The notes under the pieces are model-generated. The model was not told the origin of the DNA. It saw nothing but the letters and a program-made list of their open reading frames with translations, and ran no database searches. A program made the position numbers and the translations under genes. This document shows, one piece after another, positions 12,001 through 23,900 of a DNA stretch of 26,488 nt. Source of the DNA: Endomicrobiia bacterium (GTDB lineage Bacteria; Elusimicrobiota; Endomicrobiia; PHAN01); contig JASEHK010000004.1 of NCBI GenBank assembly GCA_030018875.1, forward strand, positions 1 through 26,488, in the 5' to 3' direction. Position 1 is the first letter of the stretch, and each line of letters opens with the position of its first letter.

Positions 12001-14905
12001 GCACTGCGTATTGCGTCCCCTGGACAAGCCCGGTGGTTATCGAAACAGTCCAAGTGGAAACGCCCACAGAGCCGCCGGCGTTAAAGACAAGGTCGTGGGT
12101 GTTGGTCGTCCAAGACGAGCCCGTCCAGTAATACTCCGAGCCGGAAGTATAAGAGAAACGCACCCGGACTTCTTTGGATCCGGCGGTGATATCGGAGGCC
12201 GTGCCCGTGATTTGGGACAATGACGGCACGAAAGTTCCCGACGACGGGAATGTCGCAAACGATGTCGGCGGCGTGGTGTCCCAGATGAAAGATTTGGTGG
12301 TGTAGGCGACCTCGAAGTTGCGCGCGTTGTCTATCGCGCGGGATATTATCTGATAAGTTCCGTCGGCGGGAACGCCAATTCCGGTGAATGTCCCAAGCAC
12401 CGATGTGAGTTTGGCCCATTCTTTGGTCGTAGAAGAATATGAAACTGTAAACCAGTAGTGCGCGGGGTCGGTCCAGTCCGAGCCATTATAAAAATCGCCG
12501 GCGACGGATTTGAGCGCTATATTGACGCCGTCGTAAGGAGGTATCGCAAGCGACGTCGTCGAAACACCCGTCGCCCAGGGCTTGCCCGAAGGCGGAGAGT
12601 CGTCGGCCGTGCCTCTGATTTCATCCAGAGATTTTAATTTTGCAAGAGCCCCCACGGGCACCGTCACGCGGGACTCGGGTCTGGTCGCGTCGAATATGAA
12701 ATCGAGTCCGGCGCCGGGGGACTGCTGATTGCCGGCGCGATCGACAGCGTAGAACTTTACGTTGTATTTATTGCCCGACGCCCAGTTGGCTCCGACGCCC
12801 GTGTACTGCCACGACGAAGGCCAGAAAGTGAAACCCGCGCCCGCCAGAGAAGCCGAAGAGACCCAAACGTCGTCGGTATCCCACGCCGAGCCCGTCCAGT
12901 ACCATGTAGTATCGAGGTTTTTAACCCTGATAAAAATGTCGCGCCATATGCCCGGCGCGGCGTCGGAGGCGGTCCCCGAAATCACGGGCGCCGAGTTGTG
13001 GCGGTTGAGGTTGGGATAAAGAAGCGCGCTCGTCGGAGAAGTGCGGTCTATGACTATCTCGCGCGACGGGGAAGTGTAAGTATTGCCGGGCGCGGAAAGC
13101 GCCGCGTCGAGGGCGCGGGCGTATATCTCGTATTCCCCCTCGTCTTTCCATGCGGAAGTGGGATAGGCTATCGTGTAAGTCCACGGCTCGTTGTTCGAAT
13201 TGAACTGTGTGTCGTCGGCGACGGCGTCGAGCCAGAAGTCCCCTGTCTCATAAATATGGGTCGCGGGATTATATGTCAGCGACGCGCCTTTTTTCTTGAG
13301 CTGCACTTTCACCGACGATAATTTTCCGGAATACATCGAGGAATCGGCGTCGGTCGCAGTGCCCTTTATCTCGATAATGTTTTTCGCGCCCGAGTGACCG
13401 GTGTAGTGGTCGAGATGGACAATGTTGTTTATCCCGACGGAGGGTTGAGTCCGGTCCGCGTTTATGTAAATATTCTCTATCTCGCCCTCCGACTCCCAGC
13501 CCGCCGAGCCTTTTCCGCGCGAACGCAAAACGTACCTGACGCCGTCCTGGATTATAGCGTTGGGGAACGGATACGAGAACGGACTAACGCCTCCCGCCGG
13601 GCACCACGTGGATACGGAAACCCAAGCCGACTGGTAATGGCTCCAGTAAGTCGAATAACCGGGGCCGGAACTTATCTGAACCCATACCTCGGAAGTATAA
13701 CTGTCGCCCGTGCCTGTAACGGTAAGGTCGCCGGGAACTTTGTAATAACTGCTGTCCGCGTGCGATGTAACGTATGTTCTTGGAAGAGGGGCGGCGTAAC
13801 TGAAAGTTATGGTCGAGGCCGCCACCTCGGTTTCTTTGTTGCCGGCTTTGTCCCACGCTCTTACGCCTATCTTATACTGGTAGCCGGGGTCTTCCTTCGC
13901 GGCCCATGCGACGTTCGAGGCATTCCATCCCCACGATGGTCCGGCGGTAACGATATCTATCATTTCGGGCGCGTCGAGCCACTGAGATTGCGTCGGCGAC
14001 CAATATTTATTCTGAATGCCGGTATCCTGGCCGGCCACACAGTAAATTATAATGCCGACACGATCAAGCAGACCCGGAGACAGGTCGGCGGCCGTTCCGG
14101 ATATCGAAGGAAGGTTGTCCACCATGGACTCGGCTACCGGCACAGTCACGCGCGAAGTCGGCGGGGTTGTGTCGCAGGTGAAGGTGTTTGTGGACCAGCC
14201 GGGCTCGAAGTTCGTCGCATTATCCTGCGCGCGAGATATTACATAATAGGATGTCGTGTCCGTCCACATCGCGGGACTGACGACGTAGCGCCAATCCATC
14301 GAAGATGTCCAGATATTGTAAATCGTCGAGGTGGAGAACACGGCATCGGATGAATCAGTCCAGGCCTGATTCGACCAGCCGCCCCACCATTTATTGTCGG
14401 AAAGTCGTTTGACGGCGACATCAACCTTATTAACGCGGCTGGCCATTGTGTTGGCGTCGGCGGCCGTGCCGGATATGGTGGCGAGCGCCCCGGCGTAAGC
14501 GGAGCCCGCAATCGGCGGGAATATCACGCGCGATGTCGGCGGAGTGGAATCGTAAGTCATGCTCGAAAAAACCGGCGTCTCGAACTTGTTCGGGTCGGAC
14601 AAATCCTGGGCGCGGGTGTATATCTCGTAGAGATAATTATCGCCCATCGGGAAAGGCGGCGTGAGGTCCCAGATATATCTTCGGTCTATTTGAGAGCCGG
14701 TGAAATCGAAATTGGTGACATTGAGCGCGTAGCCCGGGTCGCCTCCGGCCCACGAACCGCCGCCCTGCCAGTATTCCCACGAAGAGCCGTTGTTCGTTCT
14801 GCGGACGCGCAATTTTATGTATCCGATGCCGGCGGCGTCATAGCCGTCGTTCCAGTTGGAGCCGTCCACGGCCGTTCCGGTGATATATGAAAGCGTCTGT
14901 TTTAC
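1..14905 (-). CDS. Giant secreted Ig-like repeat protein, continuation (block B, open at the left edge, no natural start)
   Basis: This is the continuation of the giant repeat protein in the -1 frame relative to block A. Codons begin at positions equal to 1 modulo 3, whereas block A uses 0 modulo 3. I checked this phase at 14896, 14476, 7609, 3343, 433, 361 and 4, and it is the same throughout. No stop interrupts it before the window edge, giving at least 4968 codons. It carries about 40 repeats with the same ISGTAxD, YWxGxxW, RAxDxAxN and FxxDxTxP signatures, spaced about 372 bases apart. There is no signal peptide, ribosome binding site or plausible start at its 5' end, which begins inside a repeat, so it is not an independent gene. 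Part of the last repeat lies at the left edge. The C-terminus, and any cell-surface anchor or secretion signal there, is outside the window. Alternative: a decaying 3' part of a broken gene, though the clean frame argues against long decay. Confidence 0.9.
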
Positions 14906-14911
14906 CGCAAC
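14896..14911 (-). other. Frameshift joining block A to block B
   Basis: Block A reads YPLAGALR then TAA (14904-14902). One base back, the sequence reads VKQTLSYITGTAVDG, exactly what a repeat should have at this point after a YP linker. The distance from the linker proline to ITGT is within two residues of that in neighbouring repeats, so no coding sequence is missing, only about one base. Adding a base inside the AAAA run (14900-14903) would still leave TAA, so the missing base must lie at or before 14904, within the GCGTTGCGG stretch. No canonical X-XXY-YYZ slippery heptamer is present, so programmed -1 frameshifting is not favoured. A sequencing or assembly error, or a recent single-base deletion, is more likely. 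Confidence 0.85.
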
Positions 14912-17900
14912 GCGCCGGCCAAGGGATAAGTGACGCGGGACGTCGGCGCTTTGTCGTCGAACCTGTATTCGTACCCGCCTTCCGACGGAACGTTGTATTG
15001 AAGTTTGTTGCCTGCGTTGTCCTCGACCTCGACCCAGATTCTGTAACGGTTGTTGTCCACCATCTGGGGAGCGGCGGTGGACCATTCCACAGTTCCCGTA
15101 ACGGGCAACCGCACAACTTCGTCCTGCCAGTTGTCGCCGTAGGACGGAAGATAAGTGCCCTTCCAATACACGCCTTTGCCGGGAGCGACGTCTCTTACGA
15201 CTATTTTAATCTCTTTGATTCCGGACGTCGCGTCGGCGGCCGTGCCGGTTATCGTCGGCATAGAACTGTATGTCTTTACCGCCGCATCGTATAGGGGTAT
15301 GACTATTCCGGCGGTGGGCGTGGTCTTATCTATTCTGAAACCCACGGTCGAATAATCTATCTGCCAGTTGCCGGTATATCCGCCGTCGTTCGATTTAAGA
15401 GCGCGATCGCGGGCGCGGGTTTCAATAAGATAGCGATTGCCGTCCACCCAATCTACGACGGAGGAGTTCCACGACCAGTTCAGCGGCTCGGCGGCGGCGT
15501 AATCAAGGTTGAATCTTAAAATCTGCCCGGCGTTGCCCCACTGCGAAAGCGTTGTGTTCCAGTCCTTGTTGGTGTCTATATCGTGGATTCTTAATTCGAC
15601 GCGCGTGACGCGCGAGGCGTTCGCGTTGGGGTCGGAAGCGGTGCCGGTTATGGAGGCCAGTGACGGATAGAACTTGCCCTCCTGCGGAGATATAATACGC
15701 GACGTGGGCGTAGCAGTGTCTATGGTGAAGGTCGCGGCGATGTCGGCCGTCTCGTTTCCGGCGACGTCGCTGGCGCGGACGTATAACTTGTATTTTTGAT
15801 TGTCGGCCAATGCCCCGGCAAAACCGGTATAAGTCCAGACGGGCAGGGCCGAGATGTTCGCCGCAAAGTCCTGACGGGAGCCGCCGGTAAAGTCCGAGCC
15901 GTTCCACCATCCGACGACGCCGGTGAGTTTTTCTATGGCCACGGTTACAGTAGAAACGTAGGCCGCGACATCAACAGATGTGCCTGAAATGGTAAGCAGT
16001 GTGTTCCAGTTACTGAGGTCGGTCGGCTGAGTGAGCGCGGCCGCCGGCGGGTCGTCGTCAACGATAAAGGTAGAGGATGAAAGTATGCTCTGAACGTTTC
16101 CGGCCGCGTCGTACGCCTGCGCCCAGACGCGATACTGCCTGCCGGACTGCCATCCGCCGCCCGTCGGAGACCACGTGGAAGTCCACACTACGGTTCCGGC
16201 GCCGATACCGCCCTGCGCAGTGTGCCACGGCACAATGCCCAGAGTTTCGACGGGCGTGAGTTGGTCGGCTTTTACGCGGACATAATTGTTCCCACCCCAG
16301 TCGTAAGCCGTGCCCGAGACGGTGGCAAGCGAGCCGGTTTTGCTGAAGCCCGCGTCGGGCGGATTGACGATGCGCGCTACGGGCGTGGTTTTGTCTATCG
16401 CAAAATTGACTCCGGAGCCATAAACGCTCTGATTTCCGGCGGGTACGGCGAGGTCTATGGCGCGGACTTTGACATTATAATACTCGTCCGACGGAAGATT
16501 GACCTGACCTATCGAATAACTGTCCCATATTCCCGTCGCGCTCAACCATCGCTGGGCCTCGAACTCTATCGAGGACACAGGCCCCGACGATTGCCACGCG
16601 CCGCCGTCCCAGTAGAAAGTCGCGCCTGCCTGAGTGATTCTCTTTAACTGCAAACTGACTCCGCAGGGCGACTCCTCGCTTATGCCGGCCAGATTGTCGG
16701 AAGCCGTGCCGGTTATAGTAAGCGCGAGCGCGGGGTTGAGGCGTTGCCCCTCGGAAATAGAACTCACGCCCGAAACGGGCGCGGAGTTGTCGAACCTGAA
16801 TGTGAAAGAAGACGAGCCGGTCACCCAGGCGCTTTGCTGGTTCGTGGCTTTGTCCACCGCGCGCGAGCGAACGGTGTATTGTTTTTCGTTGGCCCAGGTC
16901 GGAGACACTCTCGACCACGGGGCGACGCCTGATACCACTGCCCATGTTGAAACGCCCGTCGTGGCCCAGTCGGAGCCGGTCCATCGGAAAAACAGCGTAT
17001 CGGAGTCGTTTCGTATCTGTATCTCGACTCTGTCAACCGAGCCCGGAGACGCGTCCCACGCAGTTCCTTCTATCGTCGGAAGCGCGGAATATATGACGTC
17101 GTTGGAGACATTCGAGACAGTGGCCGTCGGAAGCGTTACATCGTAAACAAAGGCCGTATCCGACGGCTGCGTATAAACATTGACGGCTTTGTCCGTGGCG
17201 CGGGCGCGAATGTTGTAAGTCGTGTTGTTCGTCCACGTTCCCGTCGGAACGGCGATTTTGAAATCGGGAAGCGAGGCGATGTCGGTATTGTTCCAAGTGT
17301 CAGCCGCGGGAATCCATTCTGTCCAAGTTGAATAGAACTTGGCGTAGTTGGAGCCGGTTTGTATCCTTACTTCAAGTTTAGTTATTATGCCAAGAGAGTT
17401 CGCGTCGGATACAGTGCCGGAAATCGTTGCAAGCTGTTTTGTCGTTGCGTTGTAATGATTATTGTGAAGCGGTCTTAAAATATTTACATTCGACGGAGCG
17501 GCGTCGTCTATCACGAACGTCGCGGGATTCGCTTCGGGGTCGCCGGTCTGACCGGCGGCGGTGGCTTTTATTCTGGCTTTGTAATTTTTATTTGACGTCC
17601 ACCATGACGGGGTCGTGTCATACGCCCAATCGCCGGATGTCACGGTTAATCTCGTCCACGTGGAATAATCCACCCATTGTTCCAAGGCGCCGCTCCAGTA
17701 AGTGGACGACTGCGTCAAGTCCTGAATGGAGAGTTCGGCGTACTCGCTGAATGTCTCGGCGGTTCCGCGGATCTGATTGATTGTCGCGGCGGGGTAGTGA
17801 GAATTATTGACGGGAAAAGTGACGACGGCGGCAGGGGCCGGAATCTGGAAGTAAAACGCGCGCTCAGTCGAGGAAGAAATCTGGGCGCGGTCATACGCGA

Positions 17901-20900
17901 CGGCGCGAACTTTGTAGTTAGTGTTATTGACCCACGGATTCCCCGTCGCGCGCGACCACGCGGGGGAAGAATACGTCGTCGAAAAATAGACGGGGTCCAC
18001 GCTGTTCCATCCGCCGCCATCCCACCATCGGGCGGGCGCGTCCGTTTTTTGATACGCGACTTCCACCCTTTCTATCGAACCCGGAGGCGCGTCAAGAGCC
18101 GTGCCGGATACCGTCGGAAGTCCCTGCACCGTCTGACCGTCCGGCGCGGGCGGAAGATTCACCGCGACCGTCGGCGGCGTAAAGTCGGCAATGAAGGTTC
18201 TTGTGGCGTAATTCAGGCCCCAGTTTGTCGCCTTATCCTGAACCCTTACATTCGCCTCATAAGTAACGTCGGTCGTCCAGTCGTAATTGTTGAGTATCCA
18301 GAAAGTCCCGCCCGAACTCAAACTCGCCTGGTTCCACGCCGACTCGGCGGATATATCCTGCCATACGCCACCGACGAAATAAGTGGTGGAATACCTTAAA
18401 TCCTTGACGCGGATTTCGACGAGATTGACCTTGCCGGGGTAAGAGTCAACCGCCGCGCCGTATATTTTTCCCGTCTGAGAAATGTAATTATTGGGCGAGG
18501 CGGCGGGATAAGTTATCGTCGCCGTCGGGCGAATTGTGTCGTAGACATACGTATGGGTAGGCCTCACCAGTTCCCAGTTAAGCGCGAAGTCCTGGCCCGC
18601 CACCGTCATGGCAAAGACGCGGTTTTCTTTCTCGGTGTAGGCGCCTTCGGATATTTCATAGTAAAATCTTTCGATGTCCTGATTATACTGCCCGTCCGTC
18701 GGCAATGCCGACGGCCAGTCGCTAACCGGCTGGTCGGCGTAAGCGTTCCAGTTGTTGCCCACCCAATACCACGTGGAGCCGGCGAAGAACATCCTCAAAA
18801 GTATTCTTACATCTTTTACTTTTCCTATGGGCGGGTTCTCGTAAGCCGTACCGGACAGGGTAAGCAGGTTGGCGAAATCTTTGGTGTGATAGTCGTCCGG
18901 CGGATATGCTATGCGAGTGTTCGGTCGCTCGGTCTCGGTGGGCGGCTCGCTCGTTTCCGGCTGGTATTCATCGTAAGTGAAAGAGGTCGTGGACCAGCCC
19001 GCTTCGTAATTTCCGGCGGCGTCTATGGCTTTTGAAATTATATCGTACTCTTCGCCGTGGACCCACGTTGGGGTCGTGCCGGACAGGAGAGGATTGGGAT
19101 ATACCCATGCTCCGCTTGTGGCTCCCACAAAATAGTTCTCATGCCAGTAAGCGGTGTCGTAGGGGTCGGGCGGATTCGTATCCCATGCCGAACCGCCCCA
19201 TACTTTCATCGGAGAGGGGCTTTTCCTTATTATGTTGACCAAAACCTTGCTGACCTTCCGCTGAGCGTAACTGCTGATATTGTCGTCGGCGGTGCCCTGT
19301 ATCGCGTTGAATTTCCAAACTTGGTTTTTGTAACCGCTGTTCGTAGGGTCGGTAACACGCGAGCGCGGAGGCGACTGGTCGTAAAAGAATGTTCTTATGT
19401 CGCCCCATAGACGTTTATTGCCGGTTCCGGAGACCTCGGTGGGGCCGCGCGAATCGTCGCGCGGGTAAGTTTCGAGTGTGTACGCCGCGTTGTCCGTCCA
19501 TGCGCCGGTAAAGTTATATGTCCAAATGTATATGCCGGAGCCCGGCGGTTCTTCCACCCACGAACCTGCGGGGGCTTCGGGATACTGGTCGTTGGAGCCG
19601 GGCGGATCGGTCTGCCAGTTATCGCTCCACCAGTATCTTATCGGCGGGGATGTCTTTATAAGACGCAATCTCAACGATTCCATTCCGCTGCGGTTGCCGG
19701 ACACGTCGAGCGGGTCGGTCGTAGTGCCGGTTATCGTCGCAAAACCGGCCTTTACTATCTGATTTTGAAACGGCGTGTCTATCGTAGCCTGCGGAATGGT
19801 AAAGTCAACGAGTATATTGGTTTTTGCGTCGGGCGTGTCGTCCGCGTTGCCGGGCACATCATAGGCGCGGGCGGAAAACTCGTATTTATTGCCGCCGGTG
19901 AGTTGGTTTATAGGCATCTCATAATACCAATTCAGATCGGACGCCGGCGGACTTACCGAGGGTACCGTCGCATACACTCCGTATGTGGAATAATTGACCC
20001 ACTGATTCAAAAACGCCGACCAGTAAGTCGCGCCGCGCGTGAGGTCTCTTATCATTATCTCTACTTTGCCGAGATTCGACGATGTGTCGCGCGCGGTACC
20101 GGATATGGTGGCCAGAGACGCGCCGCCGTTGGCATTGAAATTGAGTTTTCGGTCGTTCGAGCCGGGCTTCTGTATGAAGGTGTCCGGCCCGACATTGTCT
20201 ATTCTGAATGTGGACGATGAGTAAACGTTGGAAATGTTGCCCGCGCGGTCTTTGGCGCGGACTATTACCTGATAATCATTATCCGGCGACCACGGCGGCC
20301 AGTAAGGTGTGTTGCCGTATATTCTCCATTCGACGGTATTTTGATTAACGCCGGAATACCAGACGGCGTCGGCCCACGAATCCGCCGAAGTCGTCCAGTT
20401 ACCGTTCCAGTTCCAGTAAGTCGCGCCCTGCACAATATCGCGTATGCGTATCTGCGCGGAATCACCCGTGCCGGCGAAACCCGCGGTTTTGTCTCCGGCA
20501 TATCCCGATATCGTCGGCATCGAAGTGTGCACCGACTGGAACGGCATTGTTATGGAAGTCGTCGGGCGGGTTATATCATAGCGGAAACTATAACCAAACG
20601 TCTGCTGATTGTCGGCTTTGTCTTTCACCCACAAATCCACTGTGTATTCATAGTCCGTCTCAAAGGTTAGCGCCGAGTTTGTGTAATACCACACTTGCGG
20701 CGACCCGCCGTCGAGAGATGTCACCGTCTGATAACCGAGAACGGTCTTCGTCCACTGACCTTCCGTCGGATTATTGTGCTGCCAATAATAAACCGACCCG
20801 GGCCCGCCGGTGGAATAATAAATTTTAAACTTGAGGTAGTCAACGCTGGCCGGAACGTCGGGCGGGGCGTTGCATGTTCCGGATATAGTAAGAAGCGCGG

Positions 20901-23900
20901 CTTCGTTGCGGTATGAGTTGTTCGGCGGCAATGTCATCGCCGCAACGGGGGGGGTGCGATCGCAGGTGAAACTCCTTGTCGAAAGCGCGGCGTCATAGTT
21001 GCCGGCGGTGTCGCGCGCGCGGCTGCGCGCGCGGTAGACCTGCCCGTCGGTAAATTGATTGGAAGAAATCCTTATCCACCACGAAGCCGAATCGGAATCT
21101 ATCGTCACCGTGTAGAACGAATAATTGTAGTTGCCCGCAAAATTTTCTATATTGACCCAAGAATTTTCGGCTCCCGACACCGAACCCGCATCCGCCCATG
21201 CCGTGCCGTTGTAAAAATAACTCGAGCCGTCGCGCCAGACGTTCAGCGCAACGCCGCCGGCGGTTCTCTGACGGAAATTATCCTGACAAGTCCCCGATAT
21301 GGTGACCAAACTCTGCGTAAGCGCAAGCCGCGTGTCGCCGGCGCCGGGGTATTGTATGAACGATTCGGGATTGGTCGGATCGTAAGTTACGGTGACGTAT
21401 GCCCCGGGCCAGTCGCCGATACTGTCGAACTCGCGGTTGCCGTCCAATGCGTTATTTTTGGAGTATGCCTTGTCTTTGGCTCGGGGGCGCACCCTGAAAA
21501 TACGGAAATCGTCCGTACCCAGATTGAACATCCCCGAGTTGGGCGTCCAGTCCCAGTTGTTCCAGACACCACCGACTTTGGAGGCCGTGTTCCAAGCGGA
21601 AGTGGAAGTAATATCGCCCGTCCACTCCAGGCGCGTCTGGTCCCACGCCAGACCGTCGTCTCCGCGCGTAACCTGCAACTGAACGCCGGCATCGTCGTCC
21701 ATGCCCGATTCGCCTTCTATGGCGGGTTTTCTGTCGTTGTCGGATGTTCCCGCAATAGTAGCTATCGAGTTGGTGACAAGATTATTGGCGGGAGACGTAA
21801 CCGTGGACGTGGGTTTTGCGGCGTCATAATAAAATTCTCTGGACCTCGTCGTGGGCGGGGGGGCGGGATCGGCCTCGGGGTTCCCGGCCGCGTCAAGCGC
21901 TTTACATTCCACTCCATATTTGTTCGTGGAAGTTAGAGTAAAACCCGTCAATGTCCAGCTGGGCGAACCCCACGCCACGCTGCTCCATGTCGAGTAGGCC
22001 ACCCATGCGCCTTCTGCCGCCGACCAATAAGTTGTTCCTCGGGTAATGTCCTGAAGACGGACAAAAACCTTGTCGCCGGATTTATTGTCCGCCGAAGTGC
22101 CCGAAATAGCGGCAAGATTCTTGGATGCCACGGCGTGCCCGTAATATCTGTTGTGAACTGAAGGCAGGGTAATCGCGCTGGTCGGAGGGTCGGCGTCTAC
22201 TTCCACCGTCTGAGAGGACTCCCACACATTGAAAACATCCTGAGTATTTTTGGCCTTGTCTCTGGCGCGGGAGGATATAAGATACTTTCCGGAGGTAAAA
22301 GTAATGCCGTGAGTCCACGACCACGACGAAACCCAAACGGACGTTACATTGCGCCACGAAGGCGCTCCGCCCGTATCAACAAAACCCGCGCCCGTCCAAA
22401 AATTCCCATCAGACAAACGCTGAACCGCCACCTGCACGGCCGCGCCCCGAATGGGATCGTAGGTGTCTATCCCCGACAATGCGTCGGACATAACGCCGGT
22501 GAAGTCCGGCGGAACGGCGACTATGCCCGTAGGATTGTCAAAATTACCCTGTTCGCCTTTACCTATGTTGGGTGTGGGAAAGGTGAATGTCGAATATGGT
22601 ATCCCCGAGTCCCAGCGGAAAGCAATGGTGGAGCGCACGACCTCCAGATTGGAATCGAAAGAGCCCGCGGCGTTTTTGACTGCGTCCTCCGCGCGCTCGG
22701 TTATGTAATAAGTGGTGCCCTGCGGCACTTCCGTCATTGACTCTTTGGAAGGCACAAGAGTCGTGTTGAACCATTCGATGCTGGCATACTCGTTAACGGA
22801 ACCGCCCCCTTTGGGAATTCTCGAACTCGGCAACCAGTTCGTGGGATTGGTCGGAAAACTTCCGGCGGATTGCCAGCCGGAGCCGTTCCACCATTGGCCG
22901 TCCTGTCTCCACAAAATCCATCTGACGAACTGCACGGTGCCGCGATCGTTGTCGCGGGCAGTTCCCTTAACCTGCGATATATCGCCATAAAAAGGATATG
23001 GAGTCCCCGCGGCAAAATAAGTCGCGCCCACGGGCAGGGTGCAGTAAGAATCCGGCCTCTCGGGCGGACCGGCATCGTACATATCGAAATAAAACTGCGA
23101 GGTCTGCGCCGAGGTCGCAAAATAATAGTCCACATACACCGGCAGCCAATCCAGATAAGTCGCGTCCTGCGTGCCGTTTTGCACTTGCGTAACTCTTACT
23201 TTTATATTGTCGCCGTTGAGCTTGGCCGGGGACCATGTCGTCCATGTCGTAACGTCAATGTAAAATATGTCCTGCGATGTGGATGAGATATTCACCATCG
23301 TCCACGAGTCGCCCAGCCACGAAGTCCCCCCGTTCTCGCTGACCTCGATTTTTATGCCGTCGCCGTTGTTGCTGCCGGCGGCCGAAAGAACGTCCGCCCG
23401 GACGACGACCTTATCAATAGTGACATCCAGCGGAACCGAGAAACCGTATCCGCCGAATGTGTGCGTCTGGCCGTTCGTGGCCGAAGAAGCCGTCGAGGTA
23501 TCGTTGTCATACACCGCTCCGGGGTTCGACCACGAACCGGAGTTTGAACCGGGGTTGTTCAGAAGGGAGGTGTAGCTGGTCCCGGACATATTCTTTGCCG
23601 AGTCCATCGTCTTGACATAAACCGTGTATTTTCTGTCGTGCCTCAGATACAGGGGGCGGTTGGAGCCCACCGTGGGCGCGGTGGTCGTCGTGAACAACTC
23701 CCAGTCGGAGCCCGTAACACCCGTAGAAATCCAGAGATTCATCTTGCTCTCGTCGCCTTCGCTCCAGTCCGTCCATCCGTAGTCGTTGACGCCGTCATAA
23801 GCGCCGGTCCAGCGCTTACCGAACGTTTCATCCTTGATGAACAGCCACGCGCCTTGCGTGGAATGCATGCTTATGTTGTCCGATGCCGTTCCCGAAATCG

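Noticed and set aside
13394..14353. Plus-strand open frame of 319 codons
   Set aside because: Antisense shadow of block B; the opposite strand here shows three well-formed Ig-like repeats.
14896..14911. Programmed -1 ribosomal frameshift
   Set aside because: No X-XXY-YYZ slippery heptamer in the block A frame before the TAA; re-pairing of TTG-CGG one base back is poor. Kept only as an unlikely alternative.
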